A stretch of DNA of 64,000 bases from Pseudomonas sp. S37 (lineage in GTDB: Bacteria; Pseudomonadota; Gammaproteobacteria; Pseudomonadales; Pseudomonadaceae), in assembly GCF_016658545.1 (NCBI RefSeq), contig NZ_JACVZC010000002.1:150022-214021 (forward strand), given 5' to 3'. Positions within the stretch are counted from its first letter, which is position 1, and each line of letters begins with the position of its first letter. This document shows positions 39,401-48,758 of the stretch, piece after piece. The position numbers and the translations under genes are program-made. Under the pieces are notes generated by a model, which was given only the letters and a program-made list of their open reading frames with translations, was not told where the DNA came from and ran no database searches.

Positions 39401-40256
39401 CGGCCCTGATCCACTGGCCTCCTTCGACCCGCGCAAGGTCCCGGCACTGGACCTGAGCATCGACAAGCTCTACCGCGGTGACGACCTGTTCGGCAGTGCC
39501 TCGATCAAGCTGCGGCCAACCGCCCGTGGCGTTGCTGCCAGCGATATCGACCTCGACTTCAAGGGCCTGCGCATTGACGGTGGCGGTGGCTGGGAGGGCG
39601 AAACGGGCAAGACCAGCAGTTGGTACAAAGGGCGCCTGGACGGCAAGAACCTCGCCGATGTCCTCAAGGCCTGGGGCTTTGCGCCTACCGTGACCAGCCG
39701 TGACTTCCGCCTGGACGTGGACGGCCGCTGGCCAGGTTCGCCGGCCGCGGTGAGCCTGACGCGCTTCTCGGGCAGCATGGATGCGGCGTTGCGCACCGGC
39801 CAGTTTGTCGAGGTCGAGGGCAGCGCCCAGGCATTGCGGGTATTCGGCCTGCTCAACTTCAACTCGATTGGCCGGCGCTTGCGCCTGGACTTCTCCGACC
39901 TGTTCGACAAGGGCCTGGCCTATGACCGGGTCAAAGGCCTGCTGGTGGCCAGTAATGGCGTTTACGTGACCCGCGAACCCATCACCATGACCGGCCCGTC
40001 GAGCAGCTTCGAGCTGGAGGGCACGCTGGACATGGTGCGTGACCAGGTCAACGCCAACCTGCAGGTCAGCCTGCCGGTGACCAACAACCTGCCGCTGGCC
40101 GCGCTGATCGTTGGCGCGCCAGCAGTTGGCGGGGCGTTGTTCCTCGTCGACCGATTGATCGGTGACCGTGTGTCGCGCTTTGCCAGTGTGCACTACCGTG
40201 TCGAAGGCCCGTGGAAAGAGCCTAGAATCACCTTTGTGAAACCTTTCGAGAAATAG
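36435..40256 (+). CDS. yhdP: YhdP/TIGR02099-family AsmA-like envelope protein
   Basis: A 1273-residue protein with an N-terminal membrane helix (about 5-35), a long periplasmic beta-rich body (DUF3971 region about 240-780, and a C-terminal AsmA-2 region about 850-1200), and a hydrophobic segment near the C-terminus (LPLAALIVGAPAVGGALFLV). Proteins of this group form a hydrophobic groove bridging inner and outer membranes and move phospholipid outward (YhdP, TamB, YdbH). The start ATG follows GGAGG at nine bases. The size and repeats of amphipathic strands fit the group. It is in the operon between rng and nit. Confidence 0.92.
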   Translation: MGRLTRVLVALTRWGLGICALLAVLVALYVSLGRELAPLVAEYRADVESKAEQALGLPVHVGALEGHWSGLAPVLRVRDLQLGEGATALRLDEVMVVPDVWASLTAREVRLARIQLGGLQLILRENEQGAWNLEGLPKKDDTPLDPADLLQRLRQLGRVDVFDSQVTLHPWQRDPLTLTYVSAGLHAGASRQALDLRATLPDGQPLALNLRSRVSAKAWRDGQVEAYLSLPQSDWSHWLPPGLLGQWHADALRAGGEFWVDWGKGQLQQAVVRLNAPELKGAYSGRKAATLNNLALGAWFQRREQGFDVVVDSLAMDIGKSRWESHLQLQQRNGESAAEESWKVQADRLNLTPLTPLIDALAPLPDKVMAVVDGLKVTGALRNVRLEARPKAEGDQRLQFEANLEKVGFDAYHSAPAAGNVSGSISGDLGHGELRLDTDAFMLHLYPIFAKPWHYQKANARLTWALDKEGFTLVAPYLKVLGEEGKIAGDFLIRLLFEEGREDYMDLRVGLTDGDGRYTAKYLPEVLSPALDEWLRSAIVKGAVDEGYFQYQGSLNHGAAPEARSISLFFKVHDAALDFQPGWPQVQHVDGDVFIEDSGVRIKAQRGVLLDTKVSDVKVDIPHVDEGQHSHLFLDGDFDGSLGDGLKILKEAPIGTGEIFAGWEGEGPLKGKVKLDIPLEHGQRPKVQVDFATLDARLKVAPPSLELSRLKGDFSFDFDKGLSGKGISLQAFGKPVTAQITAEGQPGQMQTRIDANGQVSLKALTEWLQFNQALPASGDLPYQLQLSLGSRDNRLSVTSGLKGLAIDLPAPFGKAAAETRDSRFSMSLQGPERRFDAGYSDLARFAYAAPADKLLQGRGELLLGAGDAQVPAGQGLRVRGRLDTLDLAPWQEQAARLGGDDPGGSARQNLQSVDLSIGQLKAFGMDLNQAVVRLARGGPAWDLRLDSKEVIGNARLPDAKGAPMVVRMQTLRLPAPSPAEKQAEERAEDGPDPLASFDPRKVPALDLSIDKLYRGDDLFGSASIKLRPTARGVAASDIDLDFKGLRIDGGGGWEGETGKTSSWYKGRLDGKNLADVLKAWGFAPTVTSRDFRLDVDGRWPGSPAAVSLTRFSGSMDAALRTGQFVEVEGSAQALRVFGLLNFNSIGRRLRLDFSDLFDKGLAYDRVKGLLVASNGVYVTREPITMTGPSSSFELEGTLDMVRDQVNANLQVSLPVTNNLPLAALIVGAPAVGGALFLVDRLIGDRVSRFASVHYRVEGPWKEPRITFVKPFEK

Positions 40257-40270
40257 TGCCAGGAGCGCCC

Positions 40271-41122
40271 ATGAAGGCAGCGGTAATCCAGATGGTCAGC
40301 CAGGACGATGTGCTGGCCAACCTGCAACGTGCCGGCGCCCTGTTGCAGCAGGCTGCACTGGGCGGTGCGCGGCTGGCGGTGCTGCCGGAAAACTTTGCCG
40401 CCATGGGCCGCAAGGACGCCGCCGCCATAGGCCGTGCCGAAGCCTTGGGTGAAGGGCCGATCCTGCCATGGTTGAAACGCACCGCCCGCGACCTCAAGTT
40501 ATGGATAGTCGCCGGCACCTTGCCCTTGCCGCCGGTCGGCCAGCCCGACGCCAAGGCCCATGCCTGTTCGCTGCTGATCGATGAACACGGCGAGGTGGTG
40601 GCACGCTATGACAAGCTGCACCTGTTCGACGTGGACGTAACCGACAACCGCGGTCGCTACCGTGAGTCGGATGACTACGCCCATGGCGCGCAGGTGGTGG
40701 TGGCGGACACGCCAGTCGGGCGGCTGGGCTTGAGCGTGTGTTACGACCTGCGCTTCCCCGAGCTTTACAGCGCGCTGCGTGCAGCCGGCGCGGAATTGAT
40801 CACCGCACCGGCGGCCTTTACTGCAGTGACCGGGGCGGCACATTGGGAGGTGCTGGTGCGCGCCCGGGCCATCGAAACCCAGTGCTACCTGCTGGCGGCG
40901 GCACAGGGCGGCACCCACCCAGGCCCACGGGAAACCCATGGCCATGCGGCGATCGTCGACCCTTGGGGGCGTATCGTGGCAGAACAGGCGCGAGGCGAAG
41001 CGGTATTGCTCGCCGAGCGCGACATTGATGAACAGGCGTCCATCCGGGCGCGCATGCCGGTGGTATCGCACCGGCGCTTTTTCTCGCAGGGCGCGTTGCG
41101 GCCTGCGCACACCTCGGAGTGA
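40271..41122 (+). CDS. Nitrilase-superfamily carbon-nitrogen hydrolase (Nit1/YbeM-like)
   Basis: A 283-residue amidase-type enzyme with the catalytic triad Glu40 (VLPENFAAM), Lys115 ([11 protein letters not shown]) and Cys157 ([12 protein letters not shown]). Nit1-type enzymes repair deaminated glutathione, so this could be a metabolite-repair amidase. ATG 40271 follows AGGAG; the ORF start 15 bases upstream (GTG) is not used. Coupled closely to yhdP and followed by tldD. Confidence 0.9.
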   Translation: MKAAVIQMVSQDDVLANLQRAGALLQQAALGGARLAVLPENFAAMGRKDAAAIGRAEALGEGPILPWLKRTARDLKLWIVAGTLPLPPVGQPDAKAHACSLLIDEHGEVVARYDKLHLFDVDVTDNRGRYRESDDYAHGAQVVVADTPVGRLGLSVCYDLRFPELYSALRAAGAELITAPAAFTAVTGAAHWEVLVRARAIETQCYLLAAAQGGTHPGPRETHGHAAIVDPWGRIVAEQARGEAVLLAERDIDEQASIRARMPVVSHRRFFSQGALRPAHTSE

Positions 41123-41124
41123 CT

Positions 41125-42564
41125 ATGAGCCAGATGTTATCCACCGTCAGTGAGCAGCTCCTGGCCCCAGGCGGCTTGACCCTGGACAGCCTGCAGAGCG
41201 TGCTGGGTGAGTTGGCCGGCCCCGGTATCGATGCTGCCGACCTGTATTTCCAGGGGCAGATCTCGGAAACCTGGGCCCTGGAAGACGGCATCGTCAAAGA
41301 GGGCAGTTTCAACCTCGACCAAGGCGTTGGCGTGCGCGCCCAGTCCGGTGAAAAAACCGGCTTCGCCTACAGCAATGCCATCAACCTCGAAGCGCTGACC
41401 TCGGCAGCCCGCGCTGCCCGTTCGATTTCCCGTGCCGGGCAGAATGGCACGGTACAGGCTTTCCGCAGCCAGGAAGTGACCGCGCTGTATGCCGCGGACA
41501 ACCCGCTCGATGTGCTCAGCCGTGCCGAAAAGGTCGAGCTGCTCAAGCGTGTCGATGCTGCCACCCGCGCGCTCGACCCACGTATCCAGCAGGTCAGCGT
41601 GAGCATGGCCGGGGTCTGGGAGCGCATCCTGATTGCTGCCGCCGATGGCAGCCTGGCCGCCGATGTGCGCCCGCTGGTGCGCTTCAACGTCAGCGTCATC
41701 GTCGAGCAGAACGGCCGCCGCGAGCGCGGCGGGCAGGGCGGTGGCGGGCGTACCGACTACCGCTTCTTCACCGAAGAGCGGGTGATGGGCTATGCCCGCG
41801 AGGCATTGCGCCAGGCACTGGTGAATCTGGAAGCGATCCCGGCACCGGCCGGTACCTTGCCGGTGGTGCTGGGTTCGGGCTGGTCGGGCGTGCTGCTGCA
41901 CGAGGCCGTCGGCCATGGCCTGGAAGGTGACTTCAACCGCAAGGGCAGTTCGGCGTTCAGTGGCCGCATTGGCGAAAAAGTGGCATCGAGCCTGTGCACC
42001 ATCGTTGATGACGGCACCCTCGAAGGCCGCCGTGGCTCGCTGAGCGTGGACGACGAAGGCACCCCGACCGAGTGCACCACGCTGATCGAAAACGGCGTGC
42101 TCAAGGGCTACATGCAAGACAAGCTGAACGCGCGCCTGATGGGCATGGCAGTCACCGGCAACGGCCGCCGCGAATCTTACGCGCACCTGCCGATGCCACG
42201 CATGACCAACACCTACATGCGTGCAGGCGAAAGCGACCCGGAGGAAATCATCCGTTCGGTGAAAAAAGGCATCTACTGCGCCAACCTCGGTGGCGGCCAG
42301 GTGGATATCACCAGCGGCAAGTTCGTGTTCTCGACCAGTGAGGCGTACCTGATCGAAGACGGCAAGATCACCGCACCAGTGAAGGGCGCGACCCTGATCG
42401 GCAATGGTCCGGAGGCGATGAGCCGGGTATCGATGGTCGGTAACGACCTGGCGCTGGACAGCGGGGTAGGGACGTGTGGCAAGGACGGGCAATCGGTACC
42501 GGTCGGGGTGGGGCAGCCTACCTTGAAGCTGGATGCGATTACCGTGGGCGGTACCGGGGCGTGA
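41125..42564 (+). CDS. tldD: Metalloprotease subunit TldD
   Basis: A 479-residue TldD with the Zn motif HExxxH at residues 259-264 ([13 protein letters not shown]). Together with TldE/PmbA it forms a chamber that unfolds and cuts small proteins or peptides (microcin B17 maturation, CcdA breakdown in E. coli). ATG 41125 follows GGAG at five bases; GTG 41119 is in frame but overlaps the nit stop. pmbA is found on the same strand after darP, 670 bases later. Confidence 0.95.
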   Translation: MSQMLSTVSEQLLAPGGLTLDSLQSVLGELAGPGIDAADLYFQGQISETWALEDGIVKEGSFNLDQGVGVRAQSGEKTGFAYSNAINLEALTSAARAARSISRAGQNGTVQAFRSQEVTALYAADNPLDVLSRAEKVELLKRVDAATRALDPRIQQVSVSMAGVWERILIAAADGSLAADVRPLVRFNVSVIVEQNGRRERGGQGGGGRTDYRFFTEERVMGYAREALRQALVNLEAIPAPAGTLPVVLGSGWSGVLLHEAVGHGLEGDFNRKGSSAFSGRIGEKVASSLCTIVDDGTLEGRRGSLSVDDEGTPTECTTLIENGVLKGYMQDKLNARLMGMAVTGNGRRESYAHLPMPRMTNTYMRAGESDPEEIIRSVKKGIYCANLGGGQVDITSGKFVFSTSEAYLIEDGKITAPVKGATLIGNGPEAMSRVSMVGNDLALDSGVGTCGKDGQSVPVGVGQPTLKLDAITVGGTGA

Positions 42565-42580
42565 TGATCCTGGGGGCCGT

Positions 42581-42608
42581 TGTGGGAGCGGGCTTGCCCG
42601 CTCCCACA
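42581..42608. terminator. REP-type hairpin between convergent tldD and darP
   Basis: TGTGGGAGCGGGCTTGCCCGC followed by TCCCACA is a near-perfect palindrome of 28 bases. It lies 17 bases after tldD and 14 before the darP stop. It is a single REP core of a fourth loop class and likely a terminator for both genes. Confidence 0.7.
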
Positions 42609-42621
42609 GGGTCCCGGTCTG

Positions 42622-43143
42622 TCAGCGCAAGCCGCGCTGCAGCTCGTCGAGGTCGCGGATGTACTTGAACACCTTGCGCGCGGCAGCCGGCGGTTTGTTC
42701 CGTGCCTTTTCGTGCTGGGCATGGCGCACCAGCGAGCGCAGCTGCTGGCGGTCGGTGTCGGGGTACTCGTTGACGAAGCGCTCAAGGTCTTCGTCGGTAC
42801 CGTCGATCAACCGGTCGCGCCAGCGCTCCAGGCCGTGGAAGCGTTCGTTGTACTGGCGGGTCGAGCTGTCCATCTGCTCGAGCAAGGCGTGGATGGCATC
42901 CAGGTCCTGTACGCGCATCAGCTTGCCGACAAACGACATGTGGCGTTTGCGGGCACCATGAGCGGTGTGCTTGCTGGCCTCGGCCAGGGCCTTGCGCAGC
43001 TCGTCGGTCAACGGCAGGCGCGCCAGGGTGTCGGCCTTGAGCGTGGTAAGGCGCTCGCCGAGTTCGACCAGCGCATGCAGCTCGCGCTTGATCTGGGTTT
43101 TGCTTTTTTCGCCGTCGAAGGCGTCGTCGTTTGAATCAACCAT
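42622..43143 (-). CDS. darP: Ribosome biogenesis factor DarP (YjgA)
   Basis: A 173-residue basic, helical protein of the DUF615 family, needed for late assembly of the 50S subunit in E. coli (removal of extra uL16/bL9-related steps). Features: [20 protein letters not shown] near the start, and [14 protein letters not shown]. It is transcribed divergently from pmbA, with 90 bases between the two starts. Confidence 0.93.
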   Translation of the reverse strand: MVDSNDDAFDGEKSKTQIKRELHALVELGERLTTLKADTLARLPLTDELRKALAEASKHTAHGARKRHMSFVGKLMRVQDLDAIHALLEQMDSSTRQYNERFHGLERWRDRLIDGTDEDLERFVNEYPDTDRQQLRSLVRHAQHEKARNKPPAAARKVFKYIRDLDELQRGLR

Positions 43144-43233
43144 GGTGGCAGTCCGCTAGAAATCGCCGCCATGATAACCAGTCGGGGGCCAATTGTCCGG
43201 CCCGCCGAGCGCAGAATTTGAGTGGAGAGAACC

Positions 43234-44580
43234 ATGAGTGCAGTCCAGAGCGTAGGTCCGAAAGACCTGCCAGCATTGCAGGAGCAGGTCGAGGCGATCA
43301 TCGCCGAGGCGCGCCGCCAGGGGGCCAGTGCCTGCGAAGTGGCCGTGTCGCTGGAGCAGGGCCTGTCCACCACGGTACGCCAGCGCGAGGTCGAAACGGT
43401 CGAGTTCAACCGCGACCAGGGCTTTGGCATCACCCTCTACGCTGGCCAGCGCAAAGGCTCGGCCAGCACCTCGGCCAGTGGCCCGGAAGCGATCCGCGAA
43501 ACCGTCGCCGCCGCCCTGGCGATAGCCAGGCATACCTCCGAGGACGAATGTTCAGGCTTGGCCGACGCGGCACTGATGGCCCGTGAAATCCCGGACCTGG
43601 ACCTGTATCACGATTGGGATATCGAGCCCGAAAAGGCCATCGAAATGGCCCTCGCCTGCGAGGCGGCGGCGTTCGACGCCGACCCGCGCATCCTCAATGC
43701 CGATGGCACCACCCTCAATACCCACCAGGGCTGCCGCGTGTATGGCAACAGCCACGGTTTCATCGGCGGCTACGCCTCGACCCGGCACAGCCTGAGCTGT
43801 GTGATGATCGCCGAAGGCGACGGGCAGATGCAGCGCGACTACTGGTACGACGTGAACCGCCAGGGCAACCTGCTGGCCGACCCGCGCAGCATTGGCGTGC
43901 GCGCTGCCCAGCGTGCCGCCAGCCGCCTTGGCGCGCGGCCGGTGCCGACCTGCGAGGTGCCGGTGCTGTTCTCGGCCGAGCTGGCCGGTGGCCTGTTCGG
44001 CAGCTTCCTGTCGGCCATCTCCGGCGGCAACCTGTACCGCAAGTCGTCGTTCCTTGAGGGCACCATTGGCCAGCGCCTGTTCCCTTCCTGGCTGACCCTC
44101 GACGAGCGCCCTCACATTCCGCGCGCGCTGGGCAGCGCCGCGTTCGACGGCGATGGCCTTGCCACCTACGCCAAGCCGTTCGTCGACAAAGGCGAGCTGG
44201 TGTCGTACCTGCTGGGCACTTATTCCGGGCGCAAGCTTGGGCTACCGAGCACGGCCAACTCGGGCGGTGTGCACAACCTGTTCGTCAGCCATGGTGTCGA
44301 AGACCAGGCTGCACTGATCCGCCGCATGGGCCGAGGGCTGCTGGTGACCGAGCTGATGGGGCATGGGCTGAACATGGTGACCGGGGATTATTCCCGGGGT
44401 GCGGCAGGGTTCTGGGTCGAGAATGGCGAGATTCAGCACGCGGTGCAGGAAGTGACCATTGCCGGCAATATGAAGGATATGTTCCAGCAGATTGTCGCGA
44501 TTGGCAGCGATCTTGAAACCCGCAGCAATATCCATACAGGTTCGGTCCTGATCGAGCGGATGACGGTGGCAGGTAGCTGA
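43234..44580 (+). CDS. pmbA: Metalloprotease subunit TldE/PmbA
   Basis: A 448-residue TldE, the catalytically inactive partner of TldD in the TldD2/TldE2 heterotetramer. It lacks the HExxxH motif, as is usual. Conserved stretches include DQGFGITLYAGQRKGSASTS, YLLGTYSGRKLGLPSTANSGG and MGRGLLVTELMGHGLN. ATG 43234 has GGAG eight bases upstream. The gene is followed by a REPIN and a strong terminator. Confidence 0.95.
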   Translation: MSAVQSVGPKDLPALQEQVEAIIAEARRQGASACEVAVSLEQGLSTTVRQREVETVEFNRDQGFGITLYAGQRKGSASTSASGPEAIRETVAAALAIARHTSEDECSGLADAALMAREIPDLDLYHDWDIEPEKAIEMALACEAAAFDADPRILNADGTTLNTHQGCRVYGNSHGFIGGYASTRHSLSCVMIAEGDGQMQRDYWYDVNRQGNLLADPRSIGVRAAQRAASRLGARPVPTCEVPVLFSAELAGGLFGSFLSAISGGNLYRKSSFLEGTIGQRLFPSWLTLDERPHIPRALGSAAFDGDGLATYAKPFVDKGELVSYLLGTYSGRKLGLPSTANSGGVHNLFVSHGVEDQAALIRRMGRGLLVTELMGHGLNMVTGDYSRGAAGFWVENGEIQHAVQEVTIAGNMKDMFQQIVAIGSDLETRSNIHTGSVLIERMTVAGS

Positions 44581-44593
44581 TCGTTAACCTGCT

Positions 44594-44691
44594 CTGGCCT
44601 CTTCGCGGGTGAACCCGCTCCCACAGGTACCGCACAGGCATCAGACCTTGCGCGGCCCATGTGGGAGCGGGTTTACCCGCGAAGAGGCCAG
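44594..44691. repeat. REPIN downstream of pmbA
   Basis: CTGGCCTCTTCGCGGGTGAA at 44594 and its inverted copy ending GAAGAGGCCAG at 44691, with matching end bases, separated by about 30 bases. It begins 13 bases after the pmbA stop. Confidence 0.88.
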
Positions 44692-44725
44692 CACTGACAC
44701 CGCAAATTTTTCTGCAATATCGAAG

Positions 44726-44750
44726 ACCCGGCCCCCACGCCGGGTTTTTT
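44726..44750 (+). terminator. Rho-independent terminator after pmbA
   Basis: CCCGGC-CCCCAC-GCCGGG is followed by six T. It closes the pmbA unit before the Fur-regulated operon. Confidence 0.85.
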
Positions 44751-44766
44751 ATTCATCACCTTTCTC

Positions 44767-44796
44767 TTGAAGTGATTCTGTTTATCACTTAATAAT
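44767..44796 (+). promoter_or_regulatory. Candidate promoter of the fagA-fumC-orfX-sodA operon
   Basis: TTGAAG, 18 bases, AATAAT. The -10 box overlaps the left part of the Fur box, so bound Fur would exclude RNA polymerase. Confidence 0.55.
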
Positions 44797-44809
44797 GAAT
44801 ATCATTATC
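44791..44809. promoter_or_regulatory. Fur box upstream of fagA
   Basis: AATAATGAATATCATTATC agrees with the consensus Fur box (GATAATGATAATCATTATC) at 16 of 19 positions. It lies 14 bases before the first fagA ATG. Iron-replete Fur should repress the operon, as in P. aeruginosa. Confidence 0.88.
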
Positions 44810-44822
44810 CAGTAACCCGGCG

Positions 44823-45224
44823 ATGATGTTCATGAAACCCGTCCTCCGCGAACTGCCCTACCTGGAAAACTGGCGCTGGCTCAGCCGGCGCATCCGCTGC
44901 GCGCTCGAACCCGACGAGCCGCGCCTGATCGAGCATTACCTGGCCGAAGGCCGCTACCTGGTGTGCTGCACCGAAACCTCGCCATGGACGGTGGCACTGA
45001 CCGCTTTCCGCCTGCTGCTGGATACCGCCTGCGACCGCATGCTGCCCTGGCATTGGCGCTGCCTGTGCCTGGACCAGGCCTGGCGCCCGTTGCTGGACTT
45101 GCGCAACCTCGACCGCCAGGAACAGAACGACCGCTGGCAGACCTACGCCCTGCAGTTGGCCAATTGCCGCCTGCTGCCGTCGATTTCCCCCGATGAACTG
45201 ATGCAAGGATTTGATGATGAGTGA
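44823..45224 (+). CDS. fagA: Fur-associated protein FagA
   Basis: A protein of up to 133 residues with no known domain, rich in Trp, Arg and Leu. It opens LRELPYLENWRWLSRRIRCA. It is the first gene of the fagA-fumC-orfX-sodA operon known from P. aeruginosa and has a Fur box right upstream. Three ATG codons (44823, 44826, 44832) can start it, none with a clear ribosome-binding site. Its stop overlaps the fumC start region. Function unknown, presumably tied to iron starvation. Confidence 0.8.
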   Translation: MMFMKPVLRELPYLENWRWLSRRIRCALEPDEPRLIEHYLAEGRYLVCCTETSPWTVALTAFRLLLDTACDRMLPWHWRCLCLDQAWRPLLDLRNLDRQEQNDRWQTYALQLANCRLLPSISPDELMQGFDDE

Positions 45225-46593
45225 TACCCGTATCGAGCGCGACAGCATGGGTGAACTGCAGGTGCCGGCCCAGGCCCTGTACGGCGCCCAGACCCAGCGC
45301 GCGGTCGACAACTTCCCGATCAGCGGCCAGCGCATGCCGGCCCAGTTCATTCGCGCCTTGCTGCTGGCCAAGGCCGCTGCGGCCAAAGCCAACATTGAGC
45401 TGGAGCAACTGTCTGCCGGGCAGGGCCAGGCCATCGTCAAGGCCGTCGAGCAACTGCTGGCCGAGGATTTCATCCAGCACTTCCCGGTGGATGTGTTCCA
45501 GACCGGTTCCGGCACCAGCTCGAACATGAACGCCAACGAAGTGATCGCCACCCTGGCCAGCCGTGTGCTGGGCGAGGCGGTCAATGCCAATGACCACGTC
45601 AACTGTGGCCAGAGCAGCAACGACATTATCCCCACCACCATTCACGTCAGTGCCGCGCTGGCCTTGCACGAGCAACTGTTGCCGGCGCTGAGCCACCTGG
45701 TACAGGTGATCGAGACCAAATCGGCGCAGGTACATCAGTACGTGAAGACCGGCCGTACCCACCTGATGGATGCCATGCCGGTGCGCATGAGCCAGGTGCT
45801 GGATGGCTGGGCAGCGCAGATCAACGGTGCCAAGGCACATATCGAAGCCACCTTGCCGAGCCTGCAGGCGCTGGCCCAGGGTGGTACCGCCGTGGGGACC
45901 GGCATCAATGCCCACCCCCAGTTCGCTGCCGGTTTCGCCCGCCAGCTCAGCGGCCTGACCAAGGTCGAGTTCACGCCAGGGCAGAACCTGTTCGCCCTGA
46001 TCGGCTCGCAGGACACCGCCGTGGCCCTGTCCGGCCAGCTCAAGACCACCGCCGTGGCGCTGATGAAAATCGCCAACGACTTGCGCTGGATGAACTCCGG
46101 CCCGCTCGCAGGCCTGGGTGAAATCGAACTGCAAGGGCTGCAACCGGGCTCTTCGATCATGCCTGGCAAGGTCAACCCGGTGATCCCGGAGGCCACCGCC
46201 ATGGTCGCCGCCCAGGTGATCGGCAACGACGCCACCATCGCCATTGCGGGCCAGTCCGGCAACTTCGAGCTGAACGTGATGCTGCCGGTGATTGCCCGCA
46301 ACCTGCTGGAAAGCATCGAGCTGATGGCCAACGTCAGCCGCCTGTTGGCTGACAAGGCCATTGCCAGCTTCAAGGTCAACGAGGGCAAGCTCAAGGAAGC
46401 CCTGGCACGCAACCCGATCCTGGTTACGGCACTGAACCCGATCATCGGCTACCTGAAGGCCGCCGAAATCGCCAAGACCGCTTACAAGCAGGGCCGCCCG
46501 ATCATCGATGTGGCGCTGGAGCACACCGACCTGTCGCGTGACCAGCTGGAAGCCCTGCTGGACCCGGAGAAACTCACCGCCGGCGGTATCTGA
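45217..46593 (+). CDS. fumC: Class II fumarate hydratase FumC, iron-free
   Basis: A 458-residue fumarase converting fumarate to malate without an iron-sulfur cluster, so it can replace the iron-dependent enzyme when iron is short. The superfamily signature [11 protein letters not shown] (about 311-321) and the substrate motif [13 protein letters not shown] are present. ATG 45217 has AAGGA seven bases upstream; earlier ATG codons overlap fagA. It is the second gene of a Fur-box-preceded operon. Confidence 0.96.
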   Translation: MSDTRIERDSMGELQVPAQALYGAQTQRAVDNFPISGQRMPAQFIRALLLAKAAAAKANIELEQLSAGQGQAIVKAVEQLLAEDFIQHFPVDVFQTGSGTSSNMNANEVIATLASRVLGEAVNANDHVNCGQSSNDIIPTTIHVSAALALHEQLLPALSHLVQVIETKSAQVHQYVKTGRTHLMDAMPVRMSQVLDGWAAQINGAKAHIEATLPSLQALAQGGTAVGTGINAHPQFAAGFARQLSGLTKVEFTPGQNLFALIGSQDTAVALSGQLKTTAVALMKIANDLRWMNSGPLAGLGEIELQGLQPGSSIMPGKVNPVIPEATAMVAAQVIGNDATIAIAGQSGNFELNVMLPVIARNLLESIELMANVSRLLADKAIASFKVNEGKLKEALARNPILVTALNPIIGYLKAAEIAKTAYKQGRPIIDVALEHTDLSRDQLEALLDPEKLTAGGI

Positions 46594-46620
46594 CCCTGCG
46601 TCACCGCTGAGGAGGCAACC

Positions 46621-47082
46621 ATGCAGCACTGGAAACGCACCACGGAAACCGCCAATCGCCTGTTCGAACAGGGCGAGCTGGTCGATGCCCGGGAACACTA
46701 CCTGCAAGCCCTGGCGCTGGCCCAGGTGTTGTTCGAGCGCTGGCATGACGTCGACGAAGCGGTGGCGGCTTTCGTCATCGCCCACCACAACCTGGCCGAC
46801 CTGCACCTGCGCCTCAACCAGCCGCAGGAAAGCGCCGATTACCTGTGCGCCGCGCATCAGCGGCTGCTGCAGGCCAGCCAGGAGGCGCGCTTGCCGCAGG
46901 CGCTGCGTGACGCCGCCTTGCGCCACAGTGGGCGTACCTACACCGAACTGCTCAGTTTCATCGCCGAGTACGGCCAGTACCCGCGTACCGAACGCCTGCT
47001 CAACCGCCACAGTGCCGGGGCCAGCGAACTCGCTGCCCAGCCGGGTGTGGCACCTGGAACCCAAACCTACGGAATTCACTGA
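46621..47082 (+). CDS. OrfX of the fumC-sodA operon (helical repeat protein)
   Basis: A 153-residue helical protein. Its first 85 residues read like two TPR-like helix pairs ([40 protein letters not shown]). The gene lies between fumC (27 bases) and sodA (1 base). In P. aeruginosa the matching frame is called orfX and has no known role. A chaperone or adaptor function for iron-limited metabolism would be inference. Confidence 0.82.
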   Translation: MQHWKRTTETANRLFEQGELVDAREHYLQALALAQVLFERWHDVDEAVAAFVIAHHNLADLHLRLNQPQESADYLCAAHQRLLQASQEARLPQALRDAALRHSGRTYTELLSFIAEYGQYPRTERLLNRHSAGASELAAQPGVAPGTQTYGIH

Positions 47083-47083
47083 C

Positions 47084-47695
47084 ATGCCCCATACCTTGCC
47101 TGCATTGCCTTACGCCTATGACGCGCTGGAGCCGCACATCGACGCCCAGACCATGGAAATTCACCACACCAAGCACCACCAGACCTACGTCAACGGCCTC
47201 AATGCTGCCGTCGAAGGCACCGAATGGGCCGAATGGCCGGTGGAAAAACTGGTTGGTGCCGTCAAACAGCTGCCGGAAAACCTCCGTGGCGCGGTGACCA
47301 ACCACGGCGGCGGGCACGCCAACCACAGCCTGTTCTGGACCGTGATGTCGCCGCAGGGCGGCGGTGAGCCTGTAGGTCAGCTGGCACAAGCCGTAACGGC
47401 GCAACTGGGTGGTTTCGAGGCATTCAAGGAGGCCTTCACCAAGGCCGCACTGACGCGTTTCGGCAGCGGTTGGGCCTGGCTCAGCGTGACCCCGCAGAAA
47501 ACCCTGGTGGTGGAGAGCAGCGGCAACCAGGACAGCCCGCTGATGCATGGCAACACGCCGATCCTCGGTCTGGACGTTTGGGAGCATGCCTACTACCTGA
47601 AGTATCAGAACCGCCGGCCGGAATACATTGGCGCCTTCTACAACGTCATTGACTGGGCGGAAGTGGAACGCCGTTACCTCGAAGCCCTGAAGTGA
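47084..47695 (+). CDS. sodA: Manganese superoxide dismutase SodA
   Basis: A 203-residue superoxide dismutase. Metal ligands are His27, His81, Asp164 and His168 ([11 protein letters not shown]), at positions equal to E. coli MnSOD. Residues near the active site ([11 protein letters not shown]) fit a Mn enzyme. It replaces the iron enzyme under iron starvation, consistent with the Fur box in front of the operon. It has a weak ribosome-binding site (GGAA) and starts one base after the orfX stop. Confidence 0.95.
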   Translation: MPHTLPALPYAYDALEPHIDAQTMEIHHTKHHQTYVNGLNAAVEGTEWAEWPVEKLVGAVKQLPENLRGAVTNHGGGHANHSLFWTVMSPQGGGEPVGQLAQAVTAQLGGFEAFKEAFTKAALTRFGSGWAWLSVTPQKTLVVESSGNQDSPLMHGNTPILGLDVWEHAYYLKYQNRRPEYIGAFYNVIDWAEVERRYLEALK

Positions 47696-47706
47696 GTCGG
47701 ACCGGT

Positions 47707-48600
47707 ATGCGCTCAGAGGTGATGTCTGTCAGCAGTGTGCGCCTGTTCCGTCTGGCGCTTGGGACTTTGCTGTTGCTGGCTGGCACCGCGCTGCTGGCGG
47801 CGCGTGGCCTCGCCTGGCTGGACCTGGAGCCGCGCATGCTGCGCGCCCTGGAGGGCGGCGCTTTATGCGCACTGGGCACGGCGCTGGGCGCAGTACCGGT
47901 ACTGGTAATTCGCAACATGCCGGTGGCGCTGGCCGATACCCTGCTGGGCTTCGGCGCCGGGGTGATGCTGGCAGCGACCGCGTTTTCCCTGATCATTCCG
48001 GGGCTGGATGCAGCCCAGGCCATCGGCTTCAGCCCATGGGGGGCGGGTGGCCTGATCAGTTTCGGCCTGATGTTCGGTGCACTGTGCCTGTTCCTGGTCG
48101 ACCTCAAGGTCTCCGGCGCCTCGCCGGAAGCGCTGGTCGGCAGCGAGAACCAGCCGGTGATTGCCGCGCGCATCTGGCTGTTCGTCATTGCCATCATTGC
48201 CCACAACATCCCCGAAGGCATGGCCATCGGCGTGTCGGCCGGTGGTGGCATGGCCGACGCCGACAGCCTGGCCATGGGCATCGCCTTGCAGGATGTTCCC
48301 GAGGGGCTGGTGATAGCACTGGTGCTGGCGGGGGCGGGCATGCCGCGCTTCAAGGCTTTCCTGATCGGCGCGGCTTCAGGCCTGGTCGAGCCGGTGGCTG
48401 CGGTGATTTGTGCCTGGCTGGTGAATGTTGCCGAGCTCTTGCTGCCGCTGGGCCTGGCCTGCGCGGCGGGGGCGATGCTGCTGGTGGTGACCCAGGAAAT
48501 CATCCCCGAATCGCGCAGTAACGGCCATCACCGCCTGGCCAGCCTGGGGCTGTGTATCGGCTTCTGCCTGATGATGGTGATGGATACGGCGATGTCCTGA
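47707..48600 (+). CDS. ZIP-family divalent metal transporter (GufA-like)
   Basis: A 297-residue membrane protein with eight predicted helices. The two metal-binding helices are HNIPEGMAIG (about residue 167) and QDVPEGLVIA (about 197), the paired HxxPEG/QDxPEG signature of ZIP carriers of the GufA branch. It begins 11 bases after the sodA stop, too close for a promoter, so it is probably the fifth gene of the Fur-controlled operon. Import of Mn2+ or Zn2+ would fit. Start choice between 47707 and 47722 is not certain. Confidence 0.85.
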   Translation: MRSEVMSVSSVRLFRLALGTLLLLAGTALLAARGLAWLDLEPRMLRALEGGALCALGTALGAVPVLVIRNMPVALADTLLGFGAGVMLAATAFSLIIPGLDAAQAIGFSPWGAGGLISFGLMFGALCLFLVDLKVSGASPEALVGSENQPVIAARIWLFVIAIIAHNIPEGMAIGVSAGGGMADADSLAMGIALQDVPEGLVIALVLAGAGMPRFKAFLIGAASGLVEPVAAVICAWLVNVAELLLPLGLACAAGAMLLVVTQEIIPESRSNGHHRLASLGLCIGFCLMMVMDTAMS

Positions 48601-48623
48601 TTTTTCATCAGGTTTGCGCGCTT

Positions 48624-48742
48624 CCTGTAGGAGCGGCCTTGTGTCCCGAAAGGGCCGCAAAGCGGCCCCAGCAATAGGTGATTTGTTGCAGAAATCCTGG
48701 GGCTGCTTTGCAGCCCTATCGCGACACAAGGCCGCTCCTACA
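48624..48742. repeat. REPIN between convergent ZIP transporter and ptsO genes
   Basis: CCTGTAGGAGCGGCCTTGTG at 48624 and its inverted copy ending CCGCTCCTACA at 48742, with an inner pair of GGCCGC-rich hairpins. It belongs to the CTTGTGTCGCGA class. Confidence 0.85.
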
Positions 48743-48758
48743 TGGACCGTGCAGGGTT

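Noticed and set aside
44881..47085. 734-codon minus-strand frame opposite fagA, fumC and orfX
   Set aside because: It covers three well supported genes and a coupled operon. Its composition is that of an antisense shadow.
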